The position numbers were made by a program, and so were the translations under genes. Source: Holophagales bacterium UBA5704 (GTDB lineage Bacteria; Acidobacteriota; Thermoanaerobaculia; Multivoradales; UBA5704). From it: DNA of 54,366 nt. The stretch spans positions 42,058 through 96,423 of the forward strand of contig DIHE01000136.1 in NCBI GenBank assembly GCA_002420005.1. The letters run 5' to 3'. Positions 28,786-39,915 of the stretch are shown piece by piece (position 1 is the first letter of the stretch; every line of letters begins with the position of its first letter). The notes beneath the pieces are model-generated. The model had not been told where the DNA came from. It saw nothing but the letters and a program-made list of their open reading frames with translations, and did not search any database.

Positions 28786-30366
28786 ATGCGCACTTTCAGG
28801 GGAGATCGAGCAATGAGCTTCCGGTACGTGTTGACAGTGACTCTGACGGTTCTGAGCCTCGGCTCCGGCCCTGCCGCCCGCGCCGAGCTCGGCTTTTCCG
28901 GGCACGAGCTGCACGGTGAAGGCCAGACCACCTATGGATATCTCGGCTCGGCCGTGGCGATCAGCGGCGAGACCGCTATCGTGGGGGGATGGGGCGAAGC
29001 GCAGGTGTTCGTGCACGTGGAGGGCAACTGGGTGGTCCAGGCCCGGCTCACCGGCGACGGGGGAAGAGACGCCTTCTTCGGTTCGAGCGTCGCCCTCTCG
29101 GGAGACACCGCGGTGGTCGGCGCGTACCGCGAAGGCCATGAAGCGGAGGGTGCGGTGTACGTCTTCGTCCGACGGGGAGAGACCTGGACGCGGCAGGCGC
29201 GGCTCACCTCCGGCGTTCCGGGAGCCCTGGACGGCTTCGGGGGGTCCGTCGCCCTCTCCGGCGACACCCTGCTGGTCGGAGTCCCCGACGGCAATGGCGC
29301 GGTCACCGATTCCGGCACGGTGGAGGTCTTCGCGCGCCGCAACGGTTCCTGGAGGCTCACAACCCGCCTCTTGGCGCCGGGCGGGCTGGCAAAGGATGAT
29401 TTCGGGAGCAGCGTGGCCTTGTCGGCCGGCCGGGCTCTCATCGGAGACCGGCGCCGGACCATCCAGGGCATCTCCGGCGCGGGCGCGGCGTACGTGTTTG
29501 CGCAGGCTGGAGCAGGCTGGCATCTGGAGGCGCGGCTCACGGCGTCCGATGCCGCCGCCCTGGACCGCTTCGGCCAAGCGGTGGACCTCGACGGAGACAC
29601 CGCCATCGTCGGCGCCTGGCTCGCCGACCCGGCTGGTGTCGACTCCGGGGCCGCCTATGTGTTCACCCGCATCGGAAGCACCTGGCGCCAGCAGGCCAAG
29701 CTCACCGCGCCCGATGCCGCGGCGGATGACCGCTTCGGCTTCTCCGTCGCCATCTCCGGAGACCGGGCTGCCGCCGGAGCTCCACTGGAGGACGTCCGCG
29801 GCGACGCCTCGGGCTCGGTCTACCTGTTCCAGCGGCAGGGGAGCACGTGGAGCCTGCTCTCCAAGGTCTTCGCGGACGACACGTTGGCGCACGACCGGTT
29901 CGGCCAGTCGCTGGACCTCCAGGGCGACACCCTCCTGGCCGGGGCCTTCGGCGCCTCCGACCAGACCTACGACTCGGGCTCCGCCTACCTCTTCGTCGGT
30001 CCACTCCTGCGCTTGGCGGTCACTCCCGCCCAACAGACCGCACCACCGGGCAGCGTCGTACCGATCACCCTTTTTGTGAGAAACCTCGGTCCCTTTGTGC
30101 TGAACGACGTCACGGTCAACCTGCCGTCCATGCCGGCTTGTGACCTCTTCGGGGAAACGCTGGCTCCAGGGCAGCGCAAGTCCTTCGTCTGCCCGGTGGC
30201 CGTGGGCACCGAGAGCCTCACCCTCGAAATCCTCGCCCGCGGAACCGCCCCCGGCCTCTGGCCTCCGGCCACCACCGCGGCGACGGTCAGGGTGAACGTG
30301 GATGACGGGAAGGTGCGGGCCTCGGATCAGGGCGCCGCGAGCCGGCGCATCCCCTGCGCTGTCTGA
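28786..30366 (+). CDS. Secreted FG-GAP/integrin-like propeller protein with CARDB/DUF11-like end
   Basis: A 526-residue exported protein. A signal peptide (hydrophobic core YVLTVTLTVLSLGSGPAARA) precedes about seven repeats of roughly 50 residues of the form FGxSVALSGDTxxVGAxxxxxxxGAVYVFxRxGxTW, the FG-GAP pattern of integrin alpha-type propellers. The last 110 residues (from LRLAVTPAQQTAPPGSVVPI) look like a CARDB or DUF11 immunoglobulin-like domain. The ATG at 28786 has AAGGAG five bases upstream; a second ATG at 28813 is possible. The 3' end overlaps the convergent VOC gene by 40 bases. A role in surface binding is likely but not shown. Confidence 0.85.
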   Translation: MRTFRGDRAMSFRYVLTVTLTVLSLGSGPAARAELGFSGHELHGEGQTTYGYLGSAVAISGETAIVGGWGEAQVFVHVEGNWVVQARLTGDGGRDAFFGSSVALSGDTAVVGAYREGHEAEGAVYVFVRRGETWTRQARLTSGVPGALDGFGGSVALSGDTLLVGVPDGNGAVTDSGTVEVFARRNGSWRLTTRLLAPGGLAKDDFGSSVALSAGRALIGDRRRTIQGISGAGAAYVFAQAGAGWHLEARLTASDAAALDRFGQAVDLDGDTAIVGAWLADPAGVDSGAAYVFTRIGSTWRQQAKLTAPDAAADDRFGFSVAISGDRAAAGAPLEDVRGDASGSVYLFQRQGSTWSLLSKVFADDTLAHDRFGQSLDLQGDTLLAGAFGASDQTYDSGSAYLFVGPLLRLAVTPAQQTAPPGSVVPITLFVRNLGPFVLNDVTVNLPSMPACDLFGETLAPGQRKSFVCPVAVGTESLTLEILARGTAPGLWPPATTAATVRVNVDDGKVRASDQGAASRRIPCAV

Positions 30367-30986
30367 ACGTGCGCCACGAGGCGCGGCGCGGCGCCGGCCG
30401 GCAGCCCGTCGACGGTGACCGGGCCGGAGAAGCCCAGGGAGGCGAGCACCGCCTCGACGCGCGCCGGATCGGGATGGTGAATCTCCAGGCCGACCAGGGC
30501 GCACCCCGCATCGGGCAGGCGCGACGCCGGGTGCGGCGCGGTCTGCCATTCGATCAGGGCCGGCGCGGCCCCTCCAAGGGGCAGGGTACCGTCGGGGGGG
30601 ATGGTGATGAGCCAAGACAGCGCACCGCGGCTCATCGGCTCGACCGTCCCCAGGTCCTCTACGCAGGCCGCGCGCGCCGCACGGATGTCCCCCGTGCGCG
30701 CGATCCACGCGGCCAGCCGGGGCGGCGTCCAGGGAGTGATCGCGTCGAGGTCGAACCACCGGCGGCGCTCGACCCCGGAAGCGGCAGGATCGGGCGCGAT
30801 CACTTCCAGATAGACGAAGTCCCCCAAGCGCAGCAGCCGGTTGTGGGTGCCCATCCGGGGATGCGAGCCCCCCTCCTGAACCTCCACCCCGAGCGCCTCG
30901 CGGACGAACCGGCTCCCAGCATCCAGGGTCGGCGCGACGACGGCCAGGTGATCCAGGTGGGTGCAGGGGCTCGGCCGCTGTTCCAT
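30327..30986 (-). CDS. VOC family (glyoxalase-like) protein
   Basis: A 219-residue protein of the vicinal-oxygen-chelate superfamily, glyoxalase_3-like. It opens with CTHLDHLAVVAPTLDAGSRFVREALGVEVQEGGSHP, where the histidine in LDHLAVV is the first metal ligand, followed by THNRLLRLGDFVYLEVIAPDP. A second module is seen in LVGLEIHHPDPARVEAVLASLGF. These proteins open rings, isomerise or bind small metabolites; the substrate is unknown. TACCAT at 31001-30996 ends nine bases before the ATG with no Shine-Dalgarno between, again suggesting a leaderless message. The end overlaps the FG-GAP gene on the other strand. Confidence 0.8.
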   Translation of the reverse strand: MEQRPSPCTHLDHLAVVAPTLDAGSRFVREALGVEVQEGGSHPRMGTHNRLLRLGDFVYLEVIAPDPAASGVERRRWFDLDAITPWTPPRLAAWIARTGDIRAARAACVEDLGTVEPMSRGALSWLITIPPDGTLPLGGAAPALIEWQTAPHPASRLPDAGCALVGLEIHHPDPARVEAVLASLGFSGPVTVDGLPAGAAPRLVAHVQTAQGMRRLAAP

Positions 30987-30995
30987 AGGCCGGGG

Positions 30996-31001
30996 ATGGT
31001 A
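30996..31001 (-). promoter_or_regulatory. Possible -10 box of the VOC gene
   Basis: TACCAT on the minus strand in CTACCATCC, nine bases before the ATG at 30986. The same hexamer serves as the predicted hrcA -10 box. Confidence 0.4.
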
Positions 31002-31075
31002 GCGCAGAGGGCCGGCCGGACGAGGGCCATGTACGCTGGGTCAGAGAGAGCGCCATTGAGTCTCAGCGTCTCCTG

Positions 31076-31081
31076 TAGAAT
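31076..31081 (+). promoter_or_regulatory. Possible -10 box of the trp operon
   Basis: TAGAAT (five of six consensus positions), about 105 bases before the trpE ATG. The nearest -35-like sequence TTGAGT (31056-31061) is only 14 bases away, too close for a standard promoter, so support is weak. A 35-base nearly pure pyrimidine tract follows at 31095-31129. Confidence 0.35.
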
Positions 31082-31186
31082 GGGCCGGCCGGGGCCTCTC
31101 TCCCTCCCGTCCTCTCCTCTTTCTCCCCCGGCGCCCCGGTTTCGGCGTTTCACGGCACTCTAGGTAGGCACGGAGGTTTTGTTGTC

Positions 31187-32650
31187 ATGGTGGATCATCC
31201 TTTGGAGGGGGGAACGCCGCCCAGGCGCGCGATCCCGCATGTTCGCGAGTTCCTGGCCGACAGTCTGACGCCGCTCGGCGTCTATCGCCGGCTCGCCAAG
31301 ATTTCGCCGCACCGCTTCCTCTTCGAGAGCATCAGCGGCGGCGAGCACGTCTCCCGTTTCAGCTTCCTGGGGGCCGGACCCCGCGAGATCTTCCGGCTCT
31401 ACCCGGATCGCCTGGAGGTCGAGCGCGACGGCCGGCGCCACGATCTCCCGGGTGAGCCGCTCGCGGCACTGCATGCGGTGCTGCGCGACACCACCGCCGA
31501 GGCGGGTCCGATCCCATTCACCGGCGGCCTCGTCGGCTGGTTCGGCTACGACCTGATCCGGCTGGTCGAGAAGCTGCCGCAGCAACCGGCCGATCCCTAC
31601 GGGTTGCCGGTCGCCGTCCTCGGGCGCTATGACACCGTGGTCGTCTTCGATCATGCCCGCCAGAGGGTGCTGGTGATCGCCAACGAGATCGAAGGCGAGG
31701 TCGGCGTCGCCGGAGCGGAGCGCCAGCTCGCAAGGATGTCGCGGCTGCTCACCGCGGAAGCGGGAGGTGGCGGCGTGGCCATGCCGGGCTATGCCCTGCC
31801 GCCGCTCGACGCCCTGCCGCCGAGCCTCGACGGCGCCGCCTACCGATGGGCGGTGGAGACCGCCAAGGAGCACATCGCGGCCGGCGACATCTTCCAGGTC
31901 GTCCTCGCCCGCCGCTTCGGCGTGCCCCGCCGGGTCGAGCCGCTGGCCCTCTACCGCGCCTTGCGCATGGTCAACCCGAGCCCGTACATGTTCCTGCTCG
32001 AAGCGCCGGACGTCTCGCTGGTCGGCGCCTCGCCCGAGATGCTGGTGCGCAAGGAGGGCCGGCGCCTGGAAACCCGGCCGATCGCCGGCACCCGCCCGCG
32101 CGGCATGGATGCGGCCGGCGACAAGCGGCTCGCCGAGGACCTGCTCGCCGATCCCAAGGAGCGCGCCGAGCATCTGATGCTGGTCGACCTCGGGCGCAAC
32201 GATCTCGGCCGGGTGGCGCGGGCGGGGACGGTGCGCGTGCCTTCGTTCATGGAGATCGAGCGCTACAGCCACGTGATGCACATGGTGTCGAGCGTCGAGG
32301 CCGAGATCGCCGACGGCAAGGACGGGCTCGACGCCCTCCTCGCCTGTTTCCCGGCCGGCACGGTCTCCGGCGCCCCCAAGATCCGCGCCATGGAGATCAT
32401 CGACGCGCTCGAACCGCAGGGGCGGGGTCCCTATGCAGGCGCGGTCGGGTATCTTTCCTATTCCGGGGACGTGGACACCTGCATCGCCATCCGCACCCTG
32501 GTGGTCGAGAAGGACCGCACGACGGTGACCGCCGGAGCCGGCATCGTGGCCGATTCGGTGCCCGCGTCGGAGGAGAAGGAGACGGAGAACAAGGCGGCGG
32601 CGCTGCTCACCGCGGTGGCTCTCGCCCAGGAGCTGGAGGACTACTCATGA
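31187..32650 (+). CDS. trpE: Anthranilate synthase component I
   Basis: A 487-residue enzyme that, with TrpG, converts chorismate and glutamine to anthranilate, the first step of tryptophan synthesis. The N-terminal part has HRFLFESISGGEHVSRFSF, corresponding to the feedback-binding region, and the chorismate-binding domain shows GDIFQVVLARRF, NPSPYMFLL, GASPEMLVR, TRPIAGTRPRG and GTVSGAPKIRAMEII, all diagnostic. The GGAGG site lies about ten bases before the ATG. It is the first gene of a compact operon and its stop overlaps the trpG start (ATGA). No leader peptide with tandem Trp codons was found upstream. Confidence 0.97.
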   Translation: MVDHPLEGGTPPRRAIPHVREFLADSLTPLGVYRRLAKISPHRFLFESISGGEHVSRFSFLGAGPREIFRLYPDRLEVERDGRRHDLPGEPLAALHAVLRDTTAEAGPIPFTGGLVGWFGYDLIRLVEKLPQQPADPYGLPVAVLGRYDTVVVFDHARQRVLVIANEIEGEVGVAGAERQLARMSRLLTAEAGGGGVAMPGYALPPLDALPPSLDGAAYRWAVETAKEHIAAGDIFQVVLARRFGVPRRVEPLALYRALRMVNPSPYMFLLEAPDVSLVGASPEMLVRKEGRRLETRPIAGTRPRGMDAAGDKRLAEDLLADPKERAEHLMLVDLGRNDLGRVARAGTVRVPSFMEIERYSHVMHMVSSVEAEIADGKDGLDALLACFPAGTVSGAPKIRAMEIIDALEPQGRGPYAGAVGYLSYSGDVDTCIAIRTLVVEKDRTTVTAGAGIVADSVPASEEKETENKAAALLTAVALAQELEDYS

Positions 32651-33264
32651 TCCTGATGGTGGACAACTACGACTCCTTCACCTACAACCTGGTGCAGATG
32701 CTCTCCGCCGCCGGGGCCGAGATGCTCGTCCTGCGCAACGACGCCGAGAGCGCCGCGGCGATGCTCGCCCGCGCGCCGGAGGGAATCGTCCTCTCGCCCG
32801 GCCCGGGCCGGCCCGAGGACGCCGGGGTCTGCCTGGACATCCTGCGCTCGCACGCCGACGTGCCGATCCTCGGCGTCTGCCTCGGCCATCAAGCGCTCGG
32901 CATGGCGTTCGGCGCCACCGTCGGCCGCGCGCCGCGCCAGATGCACGGCAAGACCTCCATGGTCCGCCATGAGGACGTGGGCGTCTTCGCCCACCTGCCC
33001 AACCCGTTCGAGGCGACGCGCTATCACAGCCTGGACGTCAAGGAGGAGACGCTGCCTGCGGAGCTGCGCCCCATCGCCTGGGCGAACGACGACGGCGTCC
33101 TCATGGGGATGCGCCACGTCTCCCTTCCTTATTGGGGAGTGCAGTTCCATCCCGAATCGGTGCTCACCGGCGCCGGTGCCCACCTGCTCGGCAACTTCCT
33201 CCAGATGTGTGCAGCCCACCGCCGGCAGGCCGCGGTGCCGGAGGAGGCGGTGGCCCATGGCTGA
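32647..33264 (+). CDS. trpG: Anthranilate synthase component II (glutamine amidotransferase)
   Basis: A 205-residue class I amidotransferase that hydrolyses glutamine and channels ammonia to TrpE. It begins MILMVDNYDSFTYNLVQ, carries VLSPGPGRPEDAG (48-60), the catalytic cysteine C78 in GVCLGHQALG and the His-Glu pair in VQFHPESVLT. The gene overlaps trpE by four bases and trpD by eight. In some organisms this subunit also serves p-aminobenzoate synthase; location in the trp operon argues for anthranilate here. Confidence 0.97.
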   Translation: MILMVDNYDSFTYNLVQMLSAAGAEMLVLRNDAESAAAMLARAPEGIVLSPGPGRPEDAGVCLDILRSHADVPILGVCLGHQALGMAFGATVGRAPRQMHGKTSMVRHEDVGVFAHLPNPFEATRYHSLDVKEETLPAELRPIAWANDDGVLMGMRHVSLPYWGVQFHPESVLTGAGAHLLGNFLQMCAAHRRQAAVPEEAVAHG

Positions 33265-34291
33265 GGCGGTGGCGCTTCAGGGAGCCAAGCAGGCGCTCTG
33301 GCGGCTGGCGGCGGGCGAGGCGCTCAGCCGCGAGGAGACCGAAGAGCTGTTCGGCCTGCTGATGGACGGCCAGGTGAGCGACCCGATCAAGGCCGCGCTG
33401 CTGGTGGCCCTGCGGATGAAAGGGGAGACCGTCGCCGAGATCGCCGGCGCCGCCTCCGCCATGCGCCGCCGCTCGGTGCACATCCGCCACTCTCTCGAAG
33501 GGGTGGTGGACACCTGCGGCACCGGCGGTGACGGGCGCGGCACGTTCAACATCTCGACCGCCGCGGCCCTGGTGGCCGCCGCCGCCGGGGTGTGCGTGGC
33601 CAAGCACGGCAACCGGTCGGTGTCGAGCCGCTCGGGGAGCGCCGACGTGCTGGCCGCCCTCGGGGTGAAGATCGAGATCCCGCCGGAGACCTCCGCCCGT
33701 GCGCTGGAGACCGTGGGGATCACCTTTCTCTTCGCCCCCATCCTTCACCCGGCGATGCGCGAGGTGATGCCGGTGCGCCGCGAGCTGGGGATGCGCACCA
33801 TCTTCAACGTCCTCGGTCCGCTGACCAATCCGGCCGGCGCCCGCCGCCAGGTGATGGGGGTCTATGCGGACAGCTTGGTGGAACCGATCGGCCACGTGCT
33901 CCGCGACCTCGGGGCCGAGCATGCCCTGGTGGTCCACGGCGCCGACGGTCTCGACGAGATCACCACCACCGGCCCCACCCACATCGCCGAGGTGCGCGAG
34001 GGGGCGGTCCAGGCGTACACCCTGGAGCCCGAGCGTTTCGGCCTCGCCCGCGCCCGGGTCGAGGACCTGGCCGGCGGCGGTCCCGAGGAGAACGCGGCCC
34101 TGATGCATCGCGTCCTGGCCGGCGAGCCCGGCCCCCTCGCCGACGTCACGGCGCTCAATGCGGGAGCTGCGATCTACGTCTCCGGACGCGCCGCCTCGCT
34201 GGAAGAAGGAGTCGACCAGGCCCGCTCGGTTCTGGCCTCCGGCGCCGGCGCGACCAAGCTCGGCGAGCTGAAAGGGTTCTTCGGCGCATGA
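33257..34291 (+). CDS. trpD: Anthranilate phosphoribosyltransferase
   Basis: A 344-residue enzyme that joins anthranilate to PRPP. GTGGDG (88-93) is the PRPP loop, followed by TFNISTAAALVAAAAGVCVAKHGNRSVSS, all typical; KLGELKGFF-type ending is also seen. The ATG lies inside the end of trpG and is preceded by GAGGAGG, so translation is coupled; the stop overlaps trpC (ATGA). Confidence 0.97.
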   Translation: MAEAVALQGAKQALWRLAAGEALSREETEELFGLLMDGQVSDPIKAALLVALRMKGETVAEIAGAASAMRRRSVHIRHSLEGVVDTCGTGGDGRGTFNISTAAALVAAAAGVCVAKHGNRSVSSRSGSADVLAALGVKIEIPPETSARALETVGITFLFAPILHPAMREVMPVRRELGMRTIFNVLGPLTNPAGARRQVMGVYADSLVEPIGHVLRDLGAEHALVVHGADGLDEITTTGPTHIAEVREGAVQAYTLEPERFGLARARVEDLAGGGPEENAALMHRVLAGEPGPLADVTALNAGAAIYVSGRAASLEEGVDQARSVLASGAGATKLGELKGFFGA

Positions 34292-35112
34292 CTCCTCCCG
34301 ATGTCCTCGTTCGCATCACCGAAACCCGCCGGCAACGGGTGGCCGCCGCGGTGGCCGAGAAGGGCCCGGCGGGGGAGCTCGCCGAGGGTGCGCCGCGCAC
34401 GCCGGCCGACAACCCCTTCCTCGCCGCCCTCGCGGCGAAAAAGCGGCAGCGCCTGCCGGCGATCATCGCCGAGGTGAAGATGGGCTCGCCCCGCCTGGGC
34501 AATCTGCACGGCACGGTCGATCCCCTCGCCCAGGCGCAGCTGTACGCGGCGCACGGCGCGACCTGCCTCTCCGTGGTGGTGGAGCCCGACTTCTTCCATG
34601 GCGGCTACGACCTGCTGGCCGCCTGCCGCGCGGCCTCCGGGCTGCCGGCGATCGCCAAGGACTTCGTGGTCGATCCGATCCAGCTGGTCTGGGCCAAGGA
34701 AGCCGGCGCGGACGCCGTGCTCCTGGTCGCCGCGCTGCTCGGCGCCGAGGAGATGGCGGACTACGCCCGGCAGGCCCGCGGGCTCGGGCTGGTGCCGCTC
34801 GTCGAGACCCACGACGCAGCCGACATCGGGAAGCTCCAGGGCGAGCCCTGGGAGCTGGTGGGGATCAACAACCGCAACCTGCGCACGTTCGACGTGGACC
34901 TGCAAAACTCCATCTCGCTCCTCCCGGGCCTCCCCGCGGAGGCGTTCAAGGTGGCCGAGAGCGGCATCCGCGACGCCCTGGACGTCCTGCTGCTCCAGGA
35001 CAGCGGCTTCGACGCCTTTCTGATCGGCGAGTCGCTGCTGCTCGCACCGGACCCCGGCGCCAAGCTGCGCGAGCTTGCAGGAATGACCCTCACCCCGGGA
35101 GAGGGGAGATGA
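34288..35112 (+). CDS. trpC: Indole-3-glycerol phosphate synthase
   Basis: A 274-residue TIM-barrel enzyme that closes the indole ring from CdRP. The catalytic strand AIIAEVKMGSP (58-68; E62, K64) is followed by IAKDFVVDPIQ, LVPLVETHDA, GINNRNLRTF and FKVAESGI, in the usual order. The usual KxxSP motif reads K-M-G-S-P here, an ordinary variant. It is coupled by ATGA overlaps to trpD and trpF. TrpC and TrpF are separate proteins here rather than fused. Confidence 0.96.
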   Translation: MTPPDVLVRITETRRQRVAAAVAEKGPAGELAEGAPRTPADNPFLAALAAKKRQRLPAIIAEVKMGSPRLGNLHGTVDPLAQAQLYAAHGATCLSVVVEPDFFHGGYDLLAACRAASGLPAIAKDFVVDPIQLVWAKEAGADAVLLVAALLGAEEMADYARQARGLGLVPLVETHDAADIGKLQGEPWELVGINNRNLRTFDVDLQNSISLLPGLPAEAFKVAESGIRDALDVLLLQDSGFDAFLIGESLLLAPDPGAKLRELAGMTLTPGEGR

Positions 35113-35727
35113 AGACCCAGGTGAAGGTCTGCGGGTTTCTGGAGCCCGAGAACGCCTGGACGGCCGTCGAGCTGGGGGCGGATTTCCTCGGCCTCAACTT
35201 CTACCCGCGAAGCCCGCGCCACGTCACCGTGGAGCAAGCCTGCGCGATCGCCGAAGCGGTGCGCGGGCGCACCGTCCTCGTCGGCGTGTTCGTCAACGCC
35301 TCGCCCGCCGAGGTGGAGGCGACGATCGAACGGGTCGGTCTCGACCTCGTCCAGCTCTCCGGCGACGAGGAGCCGGCGCCGTTCTCGGCGCTCGCCCGCT
35401 GGGCGATCAAGGTCTTCCGCACCGGCGGCGATCCCGGCGAGGAGGCGCTCGCGCCCTGGTCGGACACCTGGGGCCTGCTGTTCGACGCACCCCACGGCGC
35501 GCTCTATGGCGGCACCGGGAACACCTGGAGCTACGAAGCCGTTTCCGGATTGACCGGCCGGCTCGCCGGACGCCGCGTGTTCCTGGCCGGCGGCCTCGGG
35601 CCGGACAACGCCCGCCGGGCGATTGAAGAGGCCCGGCCGTTCGCCATCGACGTCTGTTCCCGGGTGGAGTCGGCCCCCGGCATCAAAGATCCCGAGCTGC
35701 TGCGGCGGCTCTTCGAGGAGGTTCGAA

Positions 35728-35756
<29 letters not shown>
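35109..35756 (+). CDS. trpF: Phosphoribosylanthranilate isomerase
   Basis: A 215-residue barrel enzyme for the Amadori rearrangement of PRA to CdRP. The general base C8 lies in KVCGF, where most enzymes have KICG-[IL]T; the general acid D126 lies in LLFDAPHG, followed by the GGTG phosphate loop. GLNFYPRSPRHV is the typical first-strand extension. It overlaps trpC by four bases and trpB by 29 bases. Confidence 0.95.
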
Positions 35757-36950
<1,194 letters not shown>

Positions 36951-36954
<4 letters not shown>

Positions 36955-37772
36955 GCGCCATCGACGACGTCTTCATGAGGTGCGCCCGCGAGGAACGGGC
37001 GGCCTTCATTCCTTTTCTCATGGCGGGCGATCCGAATCTGGATCTGACCGGCGCCTTCCTCGACGCCGCGGCGGCCGGGGGGGCGGACATCATCGAGCTC
37101 GGCGTGCCGTTCAGCGATCCGATCGCCGACGGCCCGACCAACCAGCGGGCCACCGTGCGCGCCCTGCAAGCCGGCACCAAGCTGTCGGGTATCCTGGAGC
37201 TGGTGGCCCGGCGGCGCGACCGCCTGGGCGTGCCGATCGTCCTCTTCACCTACTTCAACCCCCTCCACGCCCGCGGCGTCGAGCGCTTCGCCGAGCAGGC
37301 CGCGGCTTCCGGGGTGGACGGCGTGCTGTGCGTCGACCTGCCGCCGGAAGAAGGCGGACGAGCTCTGGTGCCGGCCCTGCGTGCCCAGGGGGTGGATGCG
37401 ATCTTCCTCCTCTCCCCCACCAGCACGAAGGAGCGCATCGACCGGGTGGCCCGCGCCTCCTCCGGCTTCATCTATTACGTGTCGCGCACCGGGGTGACCG
37501 GCGAGCGCACGGCCTTGCCGCCGGACCTGGCCAAGGACGTGAAGCGCCTCGGCAAGCGGGCCGATCTGCCGATCGCCGTCGGCTTCGGCATCTCCACCCC
37601 GGCCCAGGTGGCGGCGGTGGGCGAGGCGGCGGACGGCGTGGTGGTCGGCAGCGCCCTCGTCCGCCACCTGGAGGAGAACGCCGGCCATCCCGACCTGCCC
37701 GCCCTTCTGGAGGACCGCGTGCGCGAGCTCTCGGCCCCGTTGCGTCAGAAGGCGGAAAGGCGGCGGGCATGA
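36951..37772 (+). CDS. trpA: Tryptophan synthase alpha chain
   Basis: A 273-residue TIM barrel that splits indole-3-glycerol phosphate and passes indole to TrpB. Catalytic E49 and D60 occur in IIELGVPFSDPIADGP, at the same numbers as in the enterobacterial enzyme, and YYVSRTGVTG and GFGISTP provide the phosphate site. The stop overlaps the start of the next gene (ATGA), so that hydrolase is part of the operon. Confidence 0.97.
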
Positions 37773-38443
37773 GCGGAGAGGTCCGCCACATCGCCACCCA
37801 GGTCCACGGCCGCTATCTGGTGGAGGCGCCGGCCTCCGTACCGGAGGGCACGAAGGTACCGCTCCTCGTCGGCTTCCACGGCTACGGCGAAACGGCGGAG
37901 AAGCACATGGCCGAGCTGCGCAAGATCCCCGGCGCCGGCCAATGGGCCCTCTGCGCCGTGCAGGCGCTGCATCCGTTCTACAACCGGACGGGCGAGGTCA
38001 TCGCCGGCTGGATGACCCGCCAGGACCGCGAGCTGGCGATCGCCGACAACATCCGCTACGTCGCCGCGGTGATCGCCGATCTGCAGCGGACCTTGCCGGT
38101 CGACGACCGGCTCGTCGTCCTCGGCTTCTCCCAGGGAGCTGCGATGGCCTATCGCGCCGCCGCCGGCAGCGGCCACCCGTGCCGCGGTGTCGTCGTCCTC
38201 GGCGGCGACGTGCCGCCCGAGGTGGATTCCCAGGATCTCGCCGGCTTCCCCCCGGTCCTCCTCGGCCGTGGCAGCAGCGAAGAGTGGTACGACGCCGCCA
38301 AGATGGAGCACGACGTCGAGCTGCTCCAGAAAAAGGGCATCGACGTCCGCCCCGTGGTCTTCACCGGCGGCCACGAGTGGACCAACGAGTTCCGCGCCGC
38401 GGCCGGCGAGTTCCTGCGCGAGGTGTTTCAGGCGGCGAGCTGA
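37769..38443 (+). CDS. Alpha/beta hydrolase, phospholipase/carboxylesterase type
   Basis: A 224-residue cytosolic hydrolase. It has the oxyanion strand LVGFHGYGETA (32-42), the nucleophile elbow GFSQGAAMA, and a histidine in FTGGHEWTNEF near the C-terminus; the acid residue lies around SSEEWYDA. This is the phospholipase/carboxylesterase (acyl-protein-thioesterase-like) group. It is translationally coupled to trpA and last in the trp operon. No link to tryptophan synthesis is known; it may simply have joined the transcript. Confidence 0.85.
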   Translation: MSGEVRHIATQVHGRYLVEAPASVPEGTKVPLLVGFHGYGETAEKHMAELRKIPGAGQWALCAVQALHPFYNRTGEVIAGWMTRQDRELAIADNIRYVAAVIADLQRTLPVDDRLVVLGFSQGAAMAYRAAAGSGHPCRGVVVLGGDVPPEVDSQDLAGFPPVLLGRGSSEEWYDAAKMEHDVELLQKKGIDVRPVVFTGGHEWTNEFRAAAGEFLREVFQAAS

Positions 38444-38460
38444 AAAAAGACAAAGGACCC

Positions 38461-38519
38461 CAAGGACGGCAAGGTCCCCAAGGACGAACAGGCTGTCCTT
38501 GGGGTCTTTGCCGTCCTTG
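38461..38519. terminator. Long hairpin, bidirectional terminator between convergent operons
   Basis: Bases 38461-38485 pair with 38495-38519 over 25 positions with a single mismatch and one G-U pair, around a nine-base loop. The top ten pairs (CCCCAAGGAC with GTCCTTGGGG) are perfect. An A-run lies left (38442-38448) and a CTTT segment right, so it can end transcription from both sides: the trp operon and the NtrX-like operon. Confidence 0.85.
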
Positions 38520-38526
38520 CCGTCCT

Positions 38527-39911
<1,385 letters not shown>

Positions 39912-39915
<4 letters not shown>

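Noticed and set aside
31056..31081. TTGAGT/TAGAAT as a full trp promoter
   Set aside because: The spacer is only 14 bases, too short for a normal sigma-70 promoter; only the -10 box is kept as a weak candidate.
31002..31186. trp attenuator with leader peptide
   Set aside because: No short frame with tandem Trp codons and no convincing pair of alternative hairpins with a T-run was seen.
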